Part shown: one piece after another, positions 51,627 through 60,809 of the stretch
Layout: every line of letters starts with the position of its first letter
Numbering within the stretch: the first letter of the stretch is position 1
Source: Halopenitus persicus
Lineage (GTDB): Archaea > Halobacteriota > Halobacteria > Halobacteriales > Haloferacaceae
NCBI RefSeq assembly: GCF_002355635.1
Contig: NZ_AP017558.1
Location: 124,001-188,000 of the forward strand
DNA: 64,000 nt
Direction: 5' to 3'
Made by a program: the position numbers and the translations under genes
Notes under the pieces: model-generated
Database searches by the model: none
Seen by the model: only the letters and a program-made list of their open reading frames with translations
Told to the model about the DNA's origin: nothing

Positions 51627-53591
51627 ATGAGCGACGGACACGGCGGAACCGACGATTCCGACGTCCTGACCGACGCGAGTGACGCCGGTGTCGTGGACGG
51701 TTCCGGGGACGATGACGGTTCCGGGGACGATGACGGGGACGGGGACGATGCCGGGGACGGGGACGATGCCGGAGGCGCGGTCGAGGAGTCGGTCCCGCTG
51801 GAAGCGTTCTTCGACGCGTTACAGGCGGAGGGACGGCCGGTCGCCACGGCCCAGCAGATCGCTCGGCGGCTCGACGTGAGTCAATCGACCGCCCGCACGG
51901 AGCTCGACCGGCTGGCGGCGAACGGCGACGTGGGGCGCGCCGACGTGGAATCGGATCCGGTCGTGTTCTACCCCGAGCGGTGGAACGATCTCGCGACCCG
52001 GGAGCGGGTCGTCGTATTCCCGGGTCGTCGAGAGATCGTCGTCGACCAGCCGACACAGTACACTCGCGCGCAGCTCGCGCAGTTCGCACACCTCGTGGAT
52101 ACCTCCGGGACGGACCCCGGAACGCGCGGGTATCTCTACCGGATCCGCCAGGAGGACGTGTGGGCGGCGCCGTTCGACGACGTCGACGGACTGCTCGCAA
52201 GCCTCCGATCGGTGCTGCCGAACCGACACGAGCACCTCGAGGAGTGGATCCGCGACCAGTGGAAACGCGCCCACCGGTTCCGACTGTACACCCACGACGA
52301 CGGCTACGTGGTCCTGGAGGCGGCCTCCGAGTCGCTGCTCGGAACGGTCGCCGAGGACCACCTCTCGGACGACCACCTCCGTGCCCCGATCTCGGAGACC
52401 GAAGCATGGGCGAACGAGTCGGCGATCGCCGCGATCAAGCGGTCGCTCTACGAGGCGGGCTACCCGGTCGAGGACGACAGGGACCTCGAGGAGGGCGAAC
52501 CGATCGACGTCGACCTGAGGACCGACCTTCGGGAGTACCAGGAGGGATGGGTCGAGACCTTCCTCGAGAAGCGCTCGGGCGTCTACGTCGGCCCGCCGGG
52601 GTCCGGCAAGACGGTCGCGGCGATCGGCACGCTCGCCGCGGTCGGCGGCGAGACCCTGATCCTCGTTCCCTCTCGGGAGCTGGCCGAGCAGTGGCGAACG
52701 GAACTGCTCGCGCACACGACCCTGGACCCGGAGCAGATCGGCCAGTATCACGGCGGCGAGAAGGCGATCCGACCGGTGACGGTCGCGACCTATCAAACCG
52801 CCGGGATGGACCGCCACCGGCAGCTGTTCGACTCCCGGGAGTGGGGGCTGATCGTCTACGACGAGGCCCACCACATCCCGAGTCCCGTCTTCTCGCGGTC
52901 CGCGGATCTGCAGGCGAAACACCGATTGGGGCTGTCGGCGACGCCGGTTCGGGAGACGGGCAGCGAGGACGAGATCTACACCCTCATCGGGCCGCCGATC
53001 GGGGCCGACTGGGACGCCCTGTTCGAGGCGGGATTCGTCCAGGAACCCGAGGTCGAGATCCGGTACCTCCCGTGGCGCGAGGACGACGCGCGCAACGCGT
53101 ACGTGAGCGCGGACGGGCGCGAACGATACCGGCTCGCGGCAAGCAACCCCGTGAAGGTCGCCGAGATACGCACCCTGCTCGAGACTCAGCCGGAAAAGAA
53201 GGCGCTCGTCTTCGTCGAGTACCTCGATCAGGGCGAGCGGATCGCCGAGGAGCTCTCGGTTCCGTTCATCAGCGGCGAGACGCGACACGCGGAGCGCTCC
53301 CGCCTGTTCGAGGCGTTCCGCGACGGTGACCGGCGCGTGCTCGTCGTCTCCCGGGTGGGCGACGAGGGGATCGACCTCCCGAACGCGGAGCTGGCGATCG
53401 TCGCCTCCGGGCTCGGCGGATCACGCCGGCAGGGCGCCCAGCGTGCCGGGCGGACGATGCGTCCCGCCGGGTCAGCGCTCGTGTACGTGCTCGCGACGCG
53501 CGGGTCCGCCGAGGAGGAGTTCGCGCAGCGCCAGATGCGCCATCTGGCGCAGAAGGGGATCCGGGTTCGGGAGACGACCGTCGAGTCCTGA
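51627..53591 (+). CDS. XPB/Rad25-like superfamily 2 DNA helicase
   Basis: The protein has 654 residues. The first 55 are an acidic run with GSGDDD-type repeats. Then comes a winged-helix segment RPVATAQQIARRLDVSQSTARTEL. The helicase core follows: Walker A GPPGSGKT near residue 322, DEAH near 411, LGLSATPVRE, and motif VI QRAGRTMRPAG. Its organisation fits archaeal XPB homologues, which unwind DNA in nucleotide excision repair or help transcription. RED and Thumb elements were not recognised. Neighbours do not include Bax1. Confidence 0.88.
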   Translation: MSDGHGGTDDSDVLTDASDAGVVDGSGDDDGSGDDDGDGDDAGDGDDAGGAVEESVPLEAFFDALQAEGRPVATAQQIARRLDVSQSTARTELDRLAANGDVGRADVESDPVVFYPERWNDLATRERVVVFPGRREIVVDQPTQYTRAQLAQFAHLVDTSGTDPGTRGYLYRIRQEDVWAAPFDDVDGLLASLRSVLPNRHEHLEEWIRDQWKRAHRFRLYTHDDGYVVLEAASESLLGTVAEDHLSDDHLRAPISETEAWANESAIAAIKRSLYEAGYPVEDDRDLEEGEPIDVDLRTDLREYQEGWVETFLEKRSGVYVGPPGSGKTVAAIGTLAAVGGETLILVPSRELAEQWRTELLAHTTLDPEQIGQYHGGEKAIRPVTVATYQTAGMDRHRQLFDSREWGLIVYDEAHHIPSPVFSRSADLQAKHRLGLSATPVRETGSEDEIYTLIGPPIGADWDALFEAGFVQEPEVEIRYLPWREDDARNAYVSADGRERYRLAASNPVKVAEIRTLLETQPEKKALVFVEYLDQGERIAEELSVPFISGETRHAERSRLFEAFRDGDRRVLVVSRVGDEGIDLPNAELAIVASGLGGSRRQGAQRAGRTMRPAGSALVYVLATRGSAEEEFAQRQMRHLAQKGIRVRETTVES

Positions 53592-53626
53592 CCGATCGCC
53601 GCGCGATGCAGCCATCGGACCGGCGT

Positions 53627-54664
53627 TCACTCCGCCGACTCGCCGATCGCATAACGCAACGGATCGTCGTCCACCAGCTCGGCATCGCCGGTCGCGACGA
53701 GGGCTTCGAGGTGGCTCGCGGCCTCCCCGGCCCCCATCTTGGCGTGAATACCGCGCAGCTCGCCGAAGAGGTCCTGCGCGATCTCCCACGGCGTCGCGGG
53801 CGCGGGTGACCGCGCGGAGAGCACATCGACGACGTTCCCTCGTCGGTCGCGATGATGCTCGCGGATCGCTTCGATCCGGTCATCGAGGGCGAGCGGGGTT
53901 CCGTGGCCCGGATACGCGGTCGTCGACTCGGGATCGTACCGGTCCGCGAGCCGGTCGAGCGTCCGGCGGTACGTCGATAGCGGGTCCTCGAGTCGCGTGT
54001 CGCCCCCGCCGACGTTCGGCGTGTACGTTGCAAGCACCGCGTCCCCGACGAAGAGGGCGTCCCGATCCGGGTAGCGGTCCTCGCGGTGGTCGTCCGCGTC
54101 GGTTCCATGGTCGTCGGACGCGTCAGGTCGATGGTCGTCGGACGCGTCGGCTCGATCGTGGAACGCGACGTGGCCGAGCGTGTGCCCGGGCGTCTCGATG
54201 ACCTCGAGCCCGGCGACGACGTCACCGTCCTGAAGGTCCGAGACGGCCGTTTCATCGGGGACCGGGGATGGAGAGTCGCCGGCCACGACCGCCTCGACCG
54301 TGTCCTCGGGGACGCCCCACTCCTGGAGCGCCGCCGCGTCGCGCTCGAGCCGGCGGCCACGTTCGCTCGCGTACGCACGAACGAGCGGGGCATCCGTGGC
54401 ACCCATCCACAGCGTCGCGTCCGCCGCCTCGGCGATTCGCGGCGCCGATCCGGCGTGGTCGGCGTGCCAGTGGGTGACGAGGACGTGCTCGAGGTCAACG
54501 GGATCGAGGCCGGCGTCGTCGATGCCGGACAGGAGCGTCTCGAAGGCCGCATCGCCGGGCGGGCCGGGGTCGATCAGGACGCCGCGCTCCGGCAGCAGAT
54601 ACGCGCTGTTTTCGCCTTCGGGACTGCCGTGTCCGAACCCGATGCGGACGACGTCGGTGGTCAT
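53627..54664 (-). CDS. MBL-fold metallo-hydrolase
   Basis: The protein has 345 residues from ATG at 54664 (MTTDVVRIGFGHGSPEGENSAYLL). The zinc site is THWHADHAG, with further ligands in ETPGHTLGHVAFHD, FVGDAVLA and YPGHGTP. A His/Asp-rich insert with ASDDHRPDASDDHG repeats precedes GDAVL. A C-terminal helical region (about 280-345) resembles that of LACTB2/glyoxalase-like proteins. It may hydrolyse thioesters or phosphodiesters. It converges on the helicase gene. Confidence 0.88.
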   Translation of the reverse strand: MTTDVVRIGFGHGSPEGENSAYLLPERGVLIDPGPPGDAAFETLLSGIDDAGLDPVDLEHVLVTHWHADHAGSAPRIAEAADATLWMGATDAPLVRAYASERGRRLERDAAALQEWGVPEDTVEAVVAGDSPSPVPDETAVSDLQDGDVVAGLEVIETPGHTLGHVAFHDRADASDDHRPDASDDHGTDADDHREDRYPDRDALFVGDAVLATYTPNVGGGDTRLEDPLSTYRRTLDRLADRYDPESTTAYPGHGTPLALDDRIEAIREHHRDRRGNVVDVLSARSPAPATPWEIAQDLFGELRGIHAKMGAGEAASHLEALVATGDAELVDDDPLRYAIGESAE

Positions 54665-54861
54665 CGGTTGACGGTGGGGCCGCGACCGGGTTACGCCTGT
54701 CGACCCGGACGTCGTCGATGCCGTGGACGCGGAGGTCACCGCACTGTCGATCCGGACGTCGCGGTGCTCGTCGGCCGGCCGGGTTCGACGGTGCGATCGG
54801 CCCACGGAGACGGGACGAAAGAGAACCCTTAAGTTCGGGTCGTCTCCTAGATAGGACCGTA

Positions 54862-54935
54862 CCGGACTTAGCTCAGCTTGGTAGAGCAGCCGACTGTAGA
54901 TCGGCTTGCCCCCCGTTCAAATCGGGGAGTCCGGA
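54862..54935 (+). tRNA. tRNA-Tyr (anticodon GTA)
   Basis: It has 74 bases from CCGGACTTAGCTCAG to GAGTCCGGA. The anticodon loop is CTGTAGA. Acceptor stem CCGGACT pairs with AGTCCGG. A CCTTAAG box about 30 bases upstream is a likely promoter. No intron is visible and CCA is not encoded. Confidence 0.96.
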
Positions 54936-55164
54936 TGTTCCTTTCGGACGTTACGTTCCCTGTCCCTCGCCAGCGATGGGGACGGCGCAAAACTCGAGCG
55001 ATTCGAGGCATCAGTGGACGTTCGACGCGGGCGAACCGAAGCGGACCGCAAGGCTCCCCGCCTGCCACCGGGATACGGCAAAGCGCCCCACGGCGGCCGT
55101 GAAACGGAACTGTTTTAATTCGGTCTGCCATACCGACTGATGCGTTCAGACGAACGTGCTACAC
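54936..55164. other. Spacer between two tRNA genes
   Basis: About 230 bases without a supported gene. GTTTTAATTC near 55112 is a likely promoter for tRNA-Glu. I see no conserved ORF. Confidence 0.5.
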
Positions 55165-55239
55165 GCTCCGATGGTGTAGTCCGGCCAATCATATTGCCCT
55201 CTCGAGGCGATGACCTGGGTTCGAATCCCAGTCGGAGCA
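55165..55239 (+). tRNA. tRNA-Glu (anticodon CTC)
   Basis: It has 75 bases starting GCTCCGATGGTGTAGTCCGG and ending CGGAGCA. Anticodon stem TTGCC/GGCGA encloses loop CTCTCGA. T-arm CTGGGTTCGAATCCCAG is standard. No intron is needed to close the cloverleaf, which has a Leu-free short variable loop. Confidence 0.95.
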
Positions 55240-55300
55240 TTCTCGGTTTTCGGTTCCGGTTTCCAACGTCCGGTGTTCCCTTCCCGAGCCGTTCGCTCGG

Positions 55301-55633
55301 TCACTGAACGTTCGAGAGCTGTTCCCAGAATTCGGGCAGATCCTCGAGGCGCTTCCACCCGGCCGTCTCGTCGACGTCCTCCGAAACGACGGTGACGTCC
55401 TCGAAGTACTCGTCGAGGACCGCTTCCCGTTCCATCGCCAGCGGCGGGGTGCAGTAGTCCTCCTCGATCCAGACGGCCTCACCGGATTCGGGGTCGAACT
55501 TCGCCCGTTCGAGGGCGGCGGTCAGCGCGCGGCCGAACGGCTCCATCGGTTCGATCTCCCCGTCATCGAGCCGGTCGCGGAGTTCGGGAAGCCGGTCGTG
55601 GTTCGGCCGTGCGCGCACGAGTCGGTATGCCAT
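55301..55633 (-). CDS. Haloarchaeal protein of unknown function, 110 aa
   Basis: It starts MAYRLVRARPNHDRLPELRDRL and carries EPFGRALTAALERAKFDPESG and AVWIEEDYCTPPLAMEREAVLD, a regular helical pattern with a short beta segment. No signal peptide or metal cluster. Its composition is typical of a real gene. Function unknown; DoxX lies just upstream on the same strand. Confidence 0.65.
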   Translation of the reverse strand: MAYRLVRARPNHDRLPELRDRLDDGEIEPMEPFGRALTAALERAKFDPESGEAVWIEEDYCTPPLAMEREAVLDEYFEDVTVVSEDVDETAGWKRLEDLPEFWEQLSNVQ

Positions 55634-55683
55634 ACGGACGAGTACGGTTCACACGGACAAACGTCTGCCGGCCGGGGGAGTCC

Positions 55684-56238
55684 TCAGCCGAGGAGGTATC
55701 GCATCCACGGGTATCGATCGATCAGCGTCTCGCCGCCGAGGTCGTAGTTCTCGACGTAGGAATCGAAGCCGAGGATCCGGCCGGCGCCGAAGGCGGCGAC
55801 CGAGAGGAACACGAGCATGTACGCGAAGTCCCCGTTGATGTAGCCGTGGGAGATGTCCCAGTTGCCGAGGTAGAACAGCAGCATCATGAACGCCCCCCAG
55901 AAGGCGGCCAGCCGGGTCATGAAGCCGACGATCAGGCCGAGCCCGATCAGGACTTCACCCCACGGAACCGCGACGTCGACGAAGGAGACGAACCAGGGCG
56001 TGTTCCCCATCGCGACGAACAGGTCCGCGACCGGGCTCCCGTTCGACGGCGGCGCGTTCTGCAGATAGCCGGCCGCACCGAAGCTGCCGGAGAGCACCTT
56101 GCTGACGCCGCTCTGGAGGAACGCGATCCCCATCATCAGCCGGAGCGCCAGGATGAACCAGACGCTCAGCGTGTGTAACTGTCCCTGGGCGGTGAACCCG
56201 CCGATCGTACTTTCGAGCGTGACTTCTCGTGATGCCAT
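55684..56238 (-). CDS. DoxX family membrane protein
   Basis: The protein has 184 residues. Four membrane helices are visible, with LRLMMGIAFLQSGVSKVLSG early (the DoxX signature), GEVLIGLGLIVGFMTRLAAFWG and MLVFLSVAAFGAGRILG. DoxX relatives act in thiosulfate:quinone oxidoreductase and in other redox complexes. A catalytic partner is not nearby, so the role is inferred as a membrane redox helper. Confidence 0.85.
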   Translation of the reverse strand: MASREVTLESTIGGFTAQGQLHTLSVWFILALRLMMGIAFLQSGVSKVLSGSFGAAGYLQNAPPSNGSPVADLFVAMGNTPWFVSFVDVAVPWGEVLIGLGLIVGFMTRLAAFWGAFMMLLFYLGNWDISHGYINGDFAYMLVFLSVAAFGAGRILGFDSYVENYDLGGETLIDRYPWMRYLLG

Positions 56239-56316
56239 ATCTGCACGATGACCCGATAGTAACTTAAAATCACTCGCCGATCACGAAGGGAGAAGACCCG
56301 CCAGCAAGACGTCGTC

Positions 56317-56367
56317 GCATCCGGTTCGTCCACCGGCGCATCCGGTTCGTCCATCGTCGCATCCGGT
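56317..56367. repeat. 21-base tandem repeat
   Basis: GCATCCGGTTCGTCCACCGGC at 56317-56337 is followed by a near-copy at 56338-56358 and a partial third. It lies in the spacer between the aminotransferase stop and the doxX start. Confidence 0.75.
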
Positions 56368-56406
56368 GCTCACGCTCGGTCGCTGGCATCGCCGCAGCGC
56401 ACGCCC

Positions 56407-57576
56407 TCACCACCACCGATTCTCCGCGAGTCGGTCGATCGCTTTCCGAAGCGTCGGTTCGTTCCGGGAGAAGGTGAACCGAACCCAGTCGGACTCGGCG
56501 TCGGGGTCGGTATAGAAGCTGCCGCCGGGGACCGCCGCGACGCCCGCCTCGCGGATCAGCCGGCGGCAGAACTCGACGTCGGACTCGTCGGTCGGGTATC
56601 GGGTCATCACGTAGTAGGCGCCGTCCGGGCGGACGGGGTCGAGGCCGACACGCTCGAGACCGTCGCACAACAGATCCCGGCGACGTTCGTAGGAGTCGGA
56701 GAGCTCGGTGTAGTAGTCGTCGGGGAGCGACAGCGCCTCGACGCCGGCGCGCTGGAAGGGGGTCGGCGCGCAGATCGTCGTGTAGTCGTGGACCTTCCGC
56801 AGCTCCGCGGAGAGGTATTCCGGTGCCAGACAGAAGCCGACGCGCCAGCCCGTGACGCTGAACGTCTTCGACATGCCGGTGCAGACGACGGTACGGTCGG
56901 CCAGGTCACCGACCTCGACGGGACTGACGTAGTCGTCCGTGTAGACGATGTGTTCGTAGATCTCGTCGGTGAGGACGATCAGGTCGTGCTCGAAGACGAT
57001 CTCCTCGATCCGCTCGAGCTCGTCCCGGGTGAAGACCTTCCCCGTCGGGTTCATCGGGGTATTTAAAACGAGGACGGTCGCGCGCTCGGCGGCGGCCGCG
57101 AGCGCGTCGAAATCGACCGTGAGATCGTCGGTGATGTCGAGCGGGATCGCCTCGGCACCGGCGAACTGGCTCGCCGGGATGTAGCTCTCGTAGACCGGCT
57201 CGAAGTAGATCACGGCGTCGTCGCCGTCCACGAGCGAGAGGAGCGTCGACATCAGCGCCTCGCTCGTTCCGGTGGTGATCGTTACCTCCGTTTCCGGGTC
57301 GTATCGAACGCCCTTCCAGTCGGCGTACCGCTCGGAGACGGTCTCCCGGAGCTCGGGGAGCCCCCACGTGATCGTGTACTGGCTGTCGGTGTCGACCGCC
57401 TCCTTCGCGGCGGCCTTGATCGCGGGCGGCGTCTCGTCCTCGTCGGGGATGCCCTGCGAGAGGTTGATCGCGTCGTGAGCCAGCGCCTCGCGCGTCATCT
57501 CCCGGATCACCGACTCGGCGACCGCGTCGGTGCGGTCGGTGCCGACGTCGACGTCGGGCGTCCGCCGGTCGGTCAT
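56407..57576 (-). CDS. Class I/II aminotransferase
   Basis: The protein has 389 residues from ATG at 57576 (MTDRRTPDVDVGTDR); a longer frame reaches back to 57816 but adds basic, unlikely residues. Motifs are NLSQGIPDEDETPP, LNTPMNPTGKVFTRDE, TDEIYEHIVYTD and the PLP lysine in CTGMSKTFSVTGWRVGF. Resembles kynurenine/glutamine-type aminotransferases of the MalY/PatB group, so the donor may be glutamine, kynurenine or methionine. Substrate not settled. Confidence 0.88.
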   Translation of the reverse strand: MTDRRTPDVDVGTDRTDAVAESVIREMTREALAHDAINLSQGIPDEDETPPAIKAAAKEAVDTDSQYTITWGLPELRETVSERYADWKGVRYDPETEVTITTGTSEALMSTLLSLVDGDDAVIYFEPVYESYIPASQFAGAEAIPLDITDDLTVDFDALAAAAERATVLVLNTPMNPTGKVFTRDELERIEEIVFEHDLIVLTDEIYEHIVYTDDYVSPVEVGDLADRTVVCTGMSKTFSVTGWRVGFCLAPEYLSAELRKVHDYTTICAPTPFQRAGVEALSLPDDYYTELSDSYERRRDLLCDGLERVGLDPVRPDGAYYVMTRYPTDESDVEFCRRLIREAGVAAVPGGSFYTDPDAESDWVRFTFSRNEPTLRKAIDRLAENRWW

Positions 57577-57921
57577 TCGCGGATCACCGGCCGGACGAGC
57601 GTTCCGGATCGGGACGTGACCGTCCGATCCGTACTGGACTGGCCGATGCCGGACTGATCGGCGGGCTGTTCGACTGCCGATCCGGCAGCGGCGGCGATCG
57701 CCGACGAACCGGGCGAACGGGATGAGAGTGTTCGTGACATCGTTGTGGATCGGCGCGAATCGGGGTGGTCCCGACCGGCCGCGTTCGGTTTCGGATGCTC
57801 GGCGGGGACGGGGCAAAACGATTACGAGAGTCGAGCGATGGATGAACCCACGGTCCGGATGGCCGCGTTCGGCGAAACGCTCGGCGAAACGCTATTGCAC
57901 GCCGCGCGCGTCTCGGGAGTA
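57577..57921. other. Divergent spacer
   Basis: About 345 bases between the aminotransferase and the MOSC gene. GC-rich, with no convincing gene. It must hold promoters for both directions, but I see no strong TATA box. Confidence 0.4.
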
Positions 57922-58701
57922 ATGGCACGGCTCGAGCGGATCCGGGTGTTTCCGGTGAAGGGATTGGACGGGATCGACGTGGAGACGTCGACGATCCGGG
58001 AGGGCGGAACGCTGGCGTACGACCGCGAGTTCGGGCTCGTCGGCGACGACGGCGAGGTCGTGAACGGGAAGGACTTCGAGCGGATACACGAGCTCCGGAC
58101 CGACTTCGACACCGAGACCGGCGAGCTCAGCGTCGGGACGCCCAACGGGGACTCGCGGCGGTTCGCACTTGACGAGGACGACGAGCGATCGCGTGCCGGG
58201 GACTGGTTCAGCGACGTCTTCGATGCGGACCTGACCCTGGAGCGGAACTCGTCGGTCGGGTTCGTCGACCGGCCCGATATGGGCCCGTCGGTCATCAGCA
58301 CGGGGACGCTGGAGGCGGTCGCCTCGTGGTTCGACGATCTGACCGTCGATGGAGCCCGTCGCCGGCTGCGGGCGAACGTGGAGATATCCGAGGTCGAGCC
58401 CTTCTGGGAGGATCGGTTCGTGGGAGACGACGCGCCGGCGTTCACGGTCGGCGGCGTCCGGTTCGAGGGCGTCACCCCGTGTGCACGCTGCGTCGTTCCG
58501 AGCCGCGACCCGGACACCGGCGAGCCGCTGCCGGAGTTCCGCACGCGGTTCATCGAGAAGCGGCGGGAGACGTTTCCCGACTGGGCCGATCCGGACGCGT
58601 TCGACCACCACTACACGCTGATGATCATCGCCGGAATCCCCGAGACCGACCGCGGCGGATCGATCCGGATCGGGGACGAGGTGCGCGTCGTCAACCGATG
58701 A
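57922..58701 (+). CDS. MOSC domain protein
   Basis: The protein has 259 residues. The first 110 form the beta-barrel MOSC_N part (ARLERIRVFPVKGLDGIDV). The MOSC domain follows with RLRANVEISEVEPFWEDRFVG and GVTPCARCVVPSRDPDTG, which carries the conserved Cys. The family handles sulfur or molybdenum cofactor sulfur, and mARC-like enzymes reduce N-hydroxylated compounds. It lies near a possible sulfonate/nitrate-type importer, a weak link. Confidence 0.88.
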   Translation: MARLERIRVFPVKGLDGIDVETSTIREGGTLAYDREFGLVGDDGEVVNGKDFERIHELRTDFDTETGELSVGTPNGDSRRFALDEDDERSRAGDWFSDVFDADLTLERNSSVGFVDRPDMGPSVISTGTLEAVASWFDDLTVDGARRRLRANVEISEVEPFWEDRFVGDDAPAFTVGGVRFEGVTPCARCVVPSRDPDTGEPLPEFRTRFIEKRRETFPDWADPDAFDHHYTLMIIAGIPETDRGGSIRIGDEVRVVNR

Positions 58702-58747
58702 CGATCGCTGCCGCCTAATCAGGAACTTATCTCCGCTATCTACGACG

Positions 58748-58885
58748 GTTTAAATACAAAACATCGGGGATGTCACGACCTGAAGGTCGCCAAAACGGAT
58801 GTTGAACCGTATTCCGTGGCGTCTCCATAGCCGCGATACTCGCCGGCGACGACGACCGAATGCCTGCGGACCACGAACGGGAGGT
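58748..58885 (+). promoter_or_regulatory. Promoter and long leader of the ABC importer operon
   Basis: TTTAAATAC (near 58748-58757) is a clear TATA-like box. The ATG is at 58886, so the leader is about 105 bases. CGACCT (58776-58781) and AGGTCG (58784-58789) form a near-perfect hairpin at its start. GGGAGG lies just before the ATG. A leader of this size is unusual among the leaderless genes here. Confidence 0.5.
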
Positions 58886-59905
58886 ATGTACGAATCGACG
58901 ACGTCGACCCGGCGACGATTCCTCGCCGCCGCCGGCGGAACCGCGGCCGTCGGCCTCGCCGGCTGTCTCGGCGGATCCGGTGGTGATCTCGACGAGTTGA
59001 CGGTCGCGCACATGCCGATCTATCCGGACCTCCAGTGGTACGTCATGGAGGGCGAGGGATACCTCGCGGACGTGGACGCCGAGATCGTGGGCCAGGAGTT
59101 CACCGACGGACCGGCCATCATCCAGGCGCTCGGCGGGGGCGACATCGACGTCGCGATGTTCGGCATCGTCCCGTCGATCATCGCGATCGACCGGGGGTTG
59201 CCGGTGAAGGTGACGGCCGCGAACATCCAGGAGATGCTGGGGATCATGGCCGACGAGGAGTTCCAGTCGCTGTGGGAGGAACACGGCGCGGACGCCTTCG
59301 CCGTCTGGGAGGAGCGGACGGGCAGTCCCTTCGAGTTCGGCACGTTCCCGCAGGGGTCGACGCCGGACGTCTTCCTGCGCTACTGGCTCTCCGACGGGCT
59401 CGGGCTCGACCCGGAATCGGACGTGACGATCACGGAGATCAACGGCGCGAACGCGGTCTGGCAGGCGATCGCCAACGGCGAGGTCGACGGGACCTCGATC
59501 ATGGAGCCGGTGCCGACGATCGCGAGCGAGGAGGGGTCGAGCGTCTCGCTGTTCAAGACCGCCGCCGAGATCATGCCCGGCCAGCCCGGCGCGGTCGTGA
59601 CGATGAGCGACACGGTTCGGGAAAGCGACCTGGCGGGCCAGTTCCTCTCCGCACACGTGCGGGCGACGGAATTCATTCAGGAGAATCCGGACGAGACCGC
59701 CGTGCACGTCGAGGAGGGGATCGGAATGCCCGAGGAGCGCGCGCGGACGGCGCTGGAGTCGCCGCTGTCGAACTTCATCACCGACCCGCGCGAGATCGAA
59801 AGCGGAACCGAGGTGTTCGCGCGGTTCGCCGAGGCGAACGATCAGACCGACGAGCGACGAACGATCGACGAGATCTTCGACTATAACATCTACGAGGCGC
59901 TCTAA
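58886..59905 (+). CDS. NMT1/SsuA-type ABC transporter substrate-binding lipoprotein
   Basis: The protein has 339 residues from ATG at 58886 (MYESTTSTRRRFLAAAGG), a twin-arginine signal with lipobox LAGC. The mature domain has DELTVAHMPIYPDLQWYVMEGEGYLADV, IIQALGGGDIDVAMFGI and FGTFPQGSTPDVFLRYWL, the ligand cleft blocks of the NMT1/TauA/SsuA group, which take up sulfonates, taurine, nitrate or HMP. Together with the next two genes it makes a full importer. Confidence 0.88.
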   Translation: MYESTTSTRRRFLAAAGGTAAVGLAGCLGGSGGDLDELTVAHMPIYPDLQWYVMEGEGYLADVDAEIVGQEFTDGPAIIQALGGGDIDVAMFGIVPSIIAIDRGLPVKVTAANIQEMLGIMADEEFQSLWEEHGADAFAVWEERTGSPFEFGTFPQGSTPDVFLRYWLSDGLGLDPESDVTITEINGANAVWQAIANGEVDGTSIMEPVPTIASEEGSSVSLFKTAAEIMPGQPGAVVTMSDTVRESDLAGQFLSAHVRATEFIQENPDETAVHVEEGIGMPEERARTALESPLSNFITDPREIESGTEVFARFAEANDQTDERRTIDEIFDYNIYEAL

Positions 59906-59921
59906 GGGGGACGGACCGGGA

Positions 59922-60809
59922 ATGGGAACTGACGACACGACGACGACCGCCGGAGCGGAGATCACGGGCGAGGAGGGCTCGCGCGATCCTGGTGGCGATC
60001 CCGGGACACCCCGATCGACCGACCGATCGTCGATCCCGGGATCGATCGCGGGGTCGATCGCGTCGCGTCGCGCGGGATACGGCGCGGTCGGGCTCGCGGC
60101 GTTCGTCGTGATCTGGCACCTCGTTTCGCTGACGCAGCCGTCATACGTCCTCCCCACGCCGATCGCGGTGGGGGCGACGTTCATCGAGGAGGCCGCGTCG
60201 GGCGGGCTCACGGTCGCGATCGGACAGAGCGTGCTCCACTGGATACCGGGGACCATCGCCGGAACGACCCTCGGCGTGGCCGCCGGAGTGATCGCCGGCT
60301 GGAGTCGCGCCGCGGACGACCTCACCTCCCCCGTCGTGCGGCTGTTGCGCCCAGTACCGCCGCTGGCGCTCATCGGCTTCGCGATCGCCTGGTTCGGCAT
60401 CAACCACGCCGGGGCGGCGTTCATCATCGCGATCGGCGCGTTCTGGATCAACTTCTACGCCGCCTACGGCGGGGTCGAGGGCGTCTCCGAGGACTTACTC
60501 GACGTCGGCCGGTCGCTGGGCGTCTCCGAGGACCGCAAGCTGCTCCGTCACATCGTCATCCCCGCGGCGTCCCCCGAGATCCTCACCGGGATCCGCACCG
60601 GGATCGGCCGCTGTTGGATGCTCGTCGTCGCGGCCGAGATCTTCGGCGTCCCGGGGATCGGCCGCCGGATCCTCCGCGCGTCGAACAACCTCCAAGTCGA
60701 CGTGGTGATCGCCTACATCCTCGTGTTGAGCCTGCTGTTCCTGCTCGTCGACACCACCTTCCGGGCGGCACAACGTCGACTCCTCGTCTGGCGAGGTGAG
60801 ACGCGATGA
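59922..60809 (+). CDS. ABC transporter permease (SsuC/TauC type)
   Basis: The protein has 295 residues. The N-terminal 50 are hydrophilic with Asp/Gly/Ser runs. Six membrane helices follow, with the cytoplasmic EAA loop EDLLDVGRSLGVSEDRKLLRHIVIPAASPEILTGI. It forms the channel of the importer. The start is 17 bases after the binding-protein stop. The family is that of sulfonate, taurine and nitrate permeases. Confidence 0.9.
   Translation: MGTDDTTTTAGAEITGEEGSRDPGGDPGTPRSTDRSSIPGSIAGSIASRRAGYGAVGLAAFVVIWHLVSLTQPSYVLPTPIAVGATFIEEAASGGLTVAIGQSVLHWIPGTIAGTTLGVAAGVIAGWSRAADDLTSPVVRLLRPVPPLALIGFAIAWFGINHAGAAFIIAIGAFWINFYAAYGGVEGVSEDLLDVGRSLGVSEDRKLLRHIVIPAASPEILTGIRTGIGRCWMLVVAAEIFGVPGIGRRILRASNNLQVDVVIAYILVLSLLFLLVDTTFRAAQRRLLVWRGETR

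Noticed and set aside
55165-55239. Possible intron in the second tRNA
   Set aside because: The cloverleaf closes without one and the anticodon loop CTCTCGA is standard for tRNA-Glu.
58748-58885. TPP or other known riboswitch in the ABC importer leader
   Set aside because: I could not find the conserved core of a known class; only a short hairpin is present.
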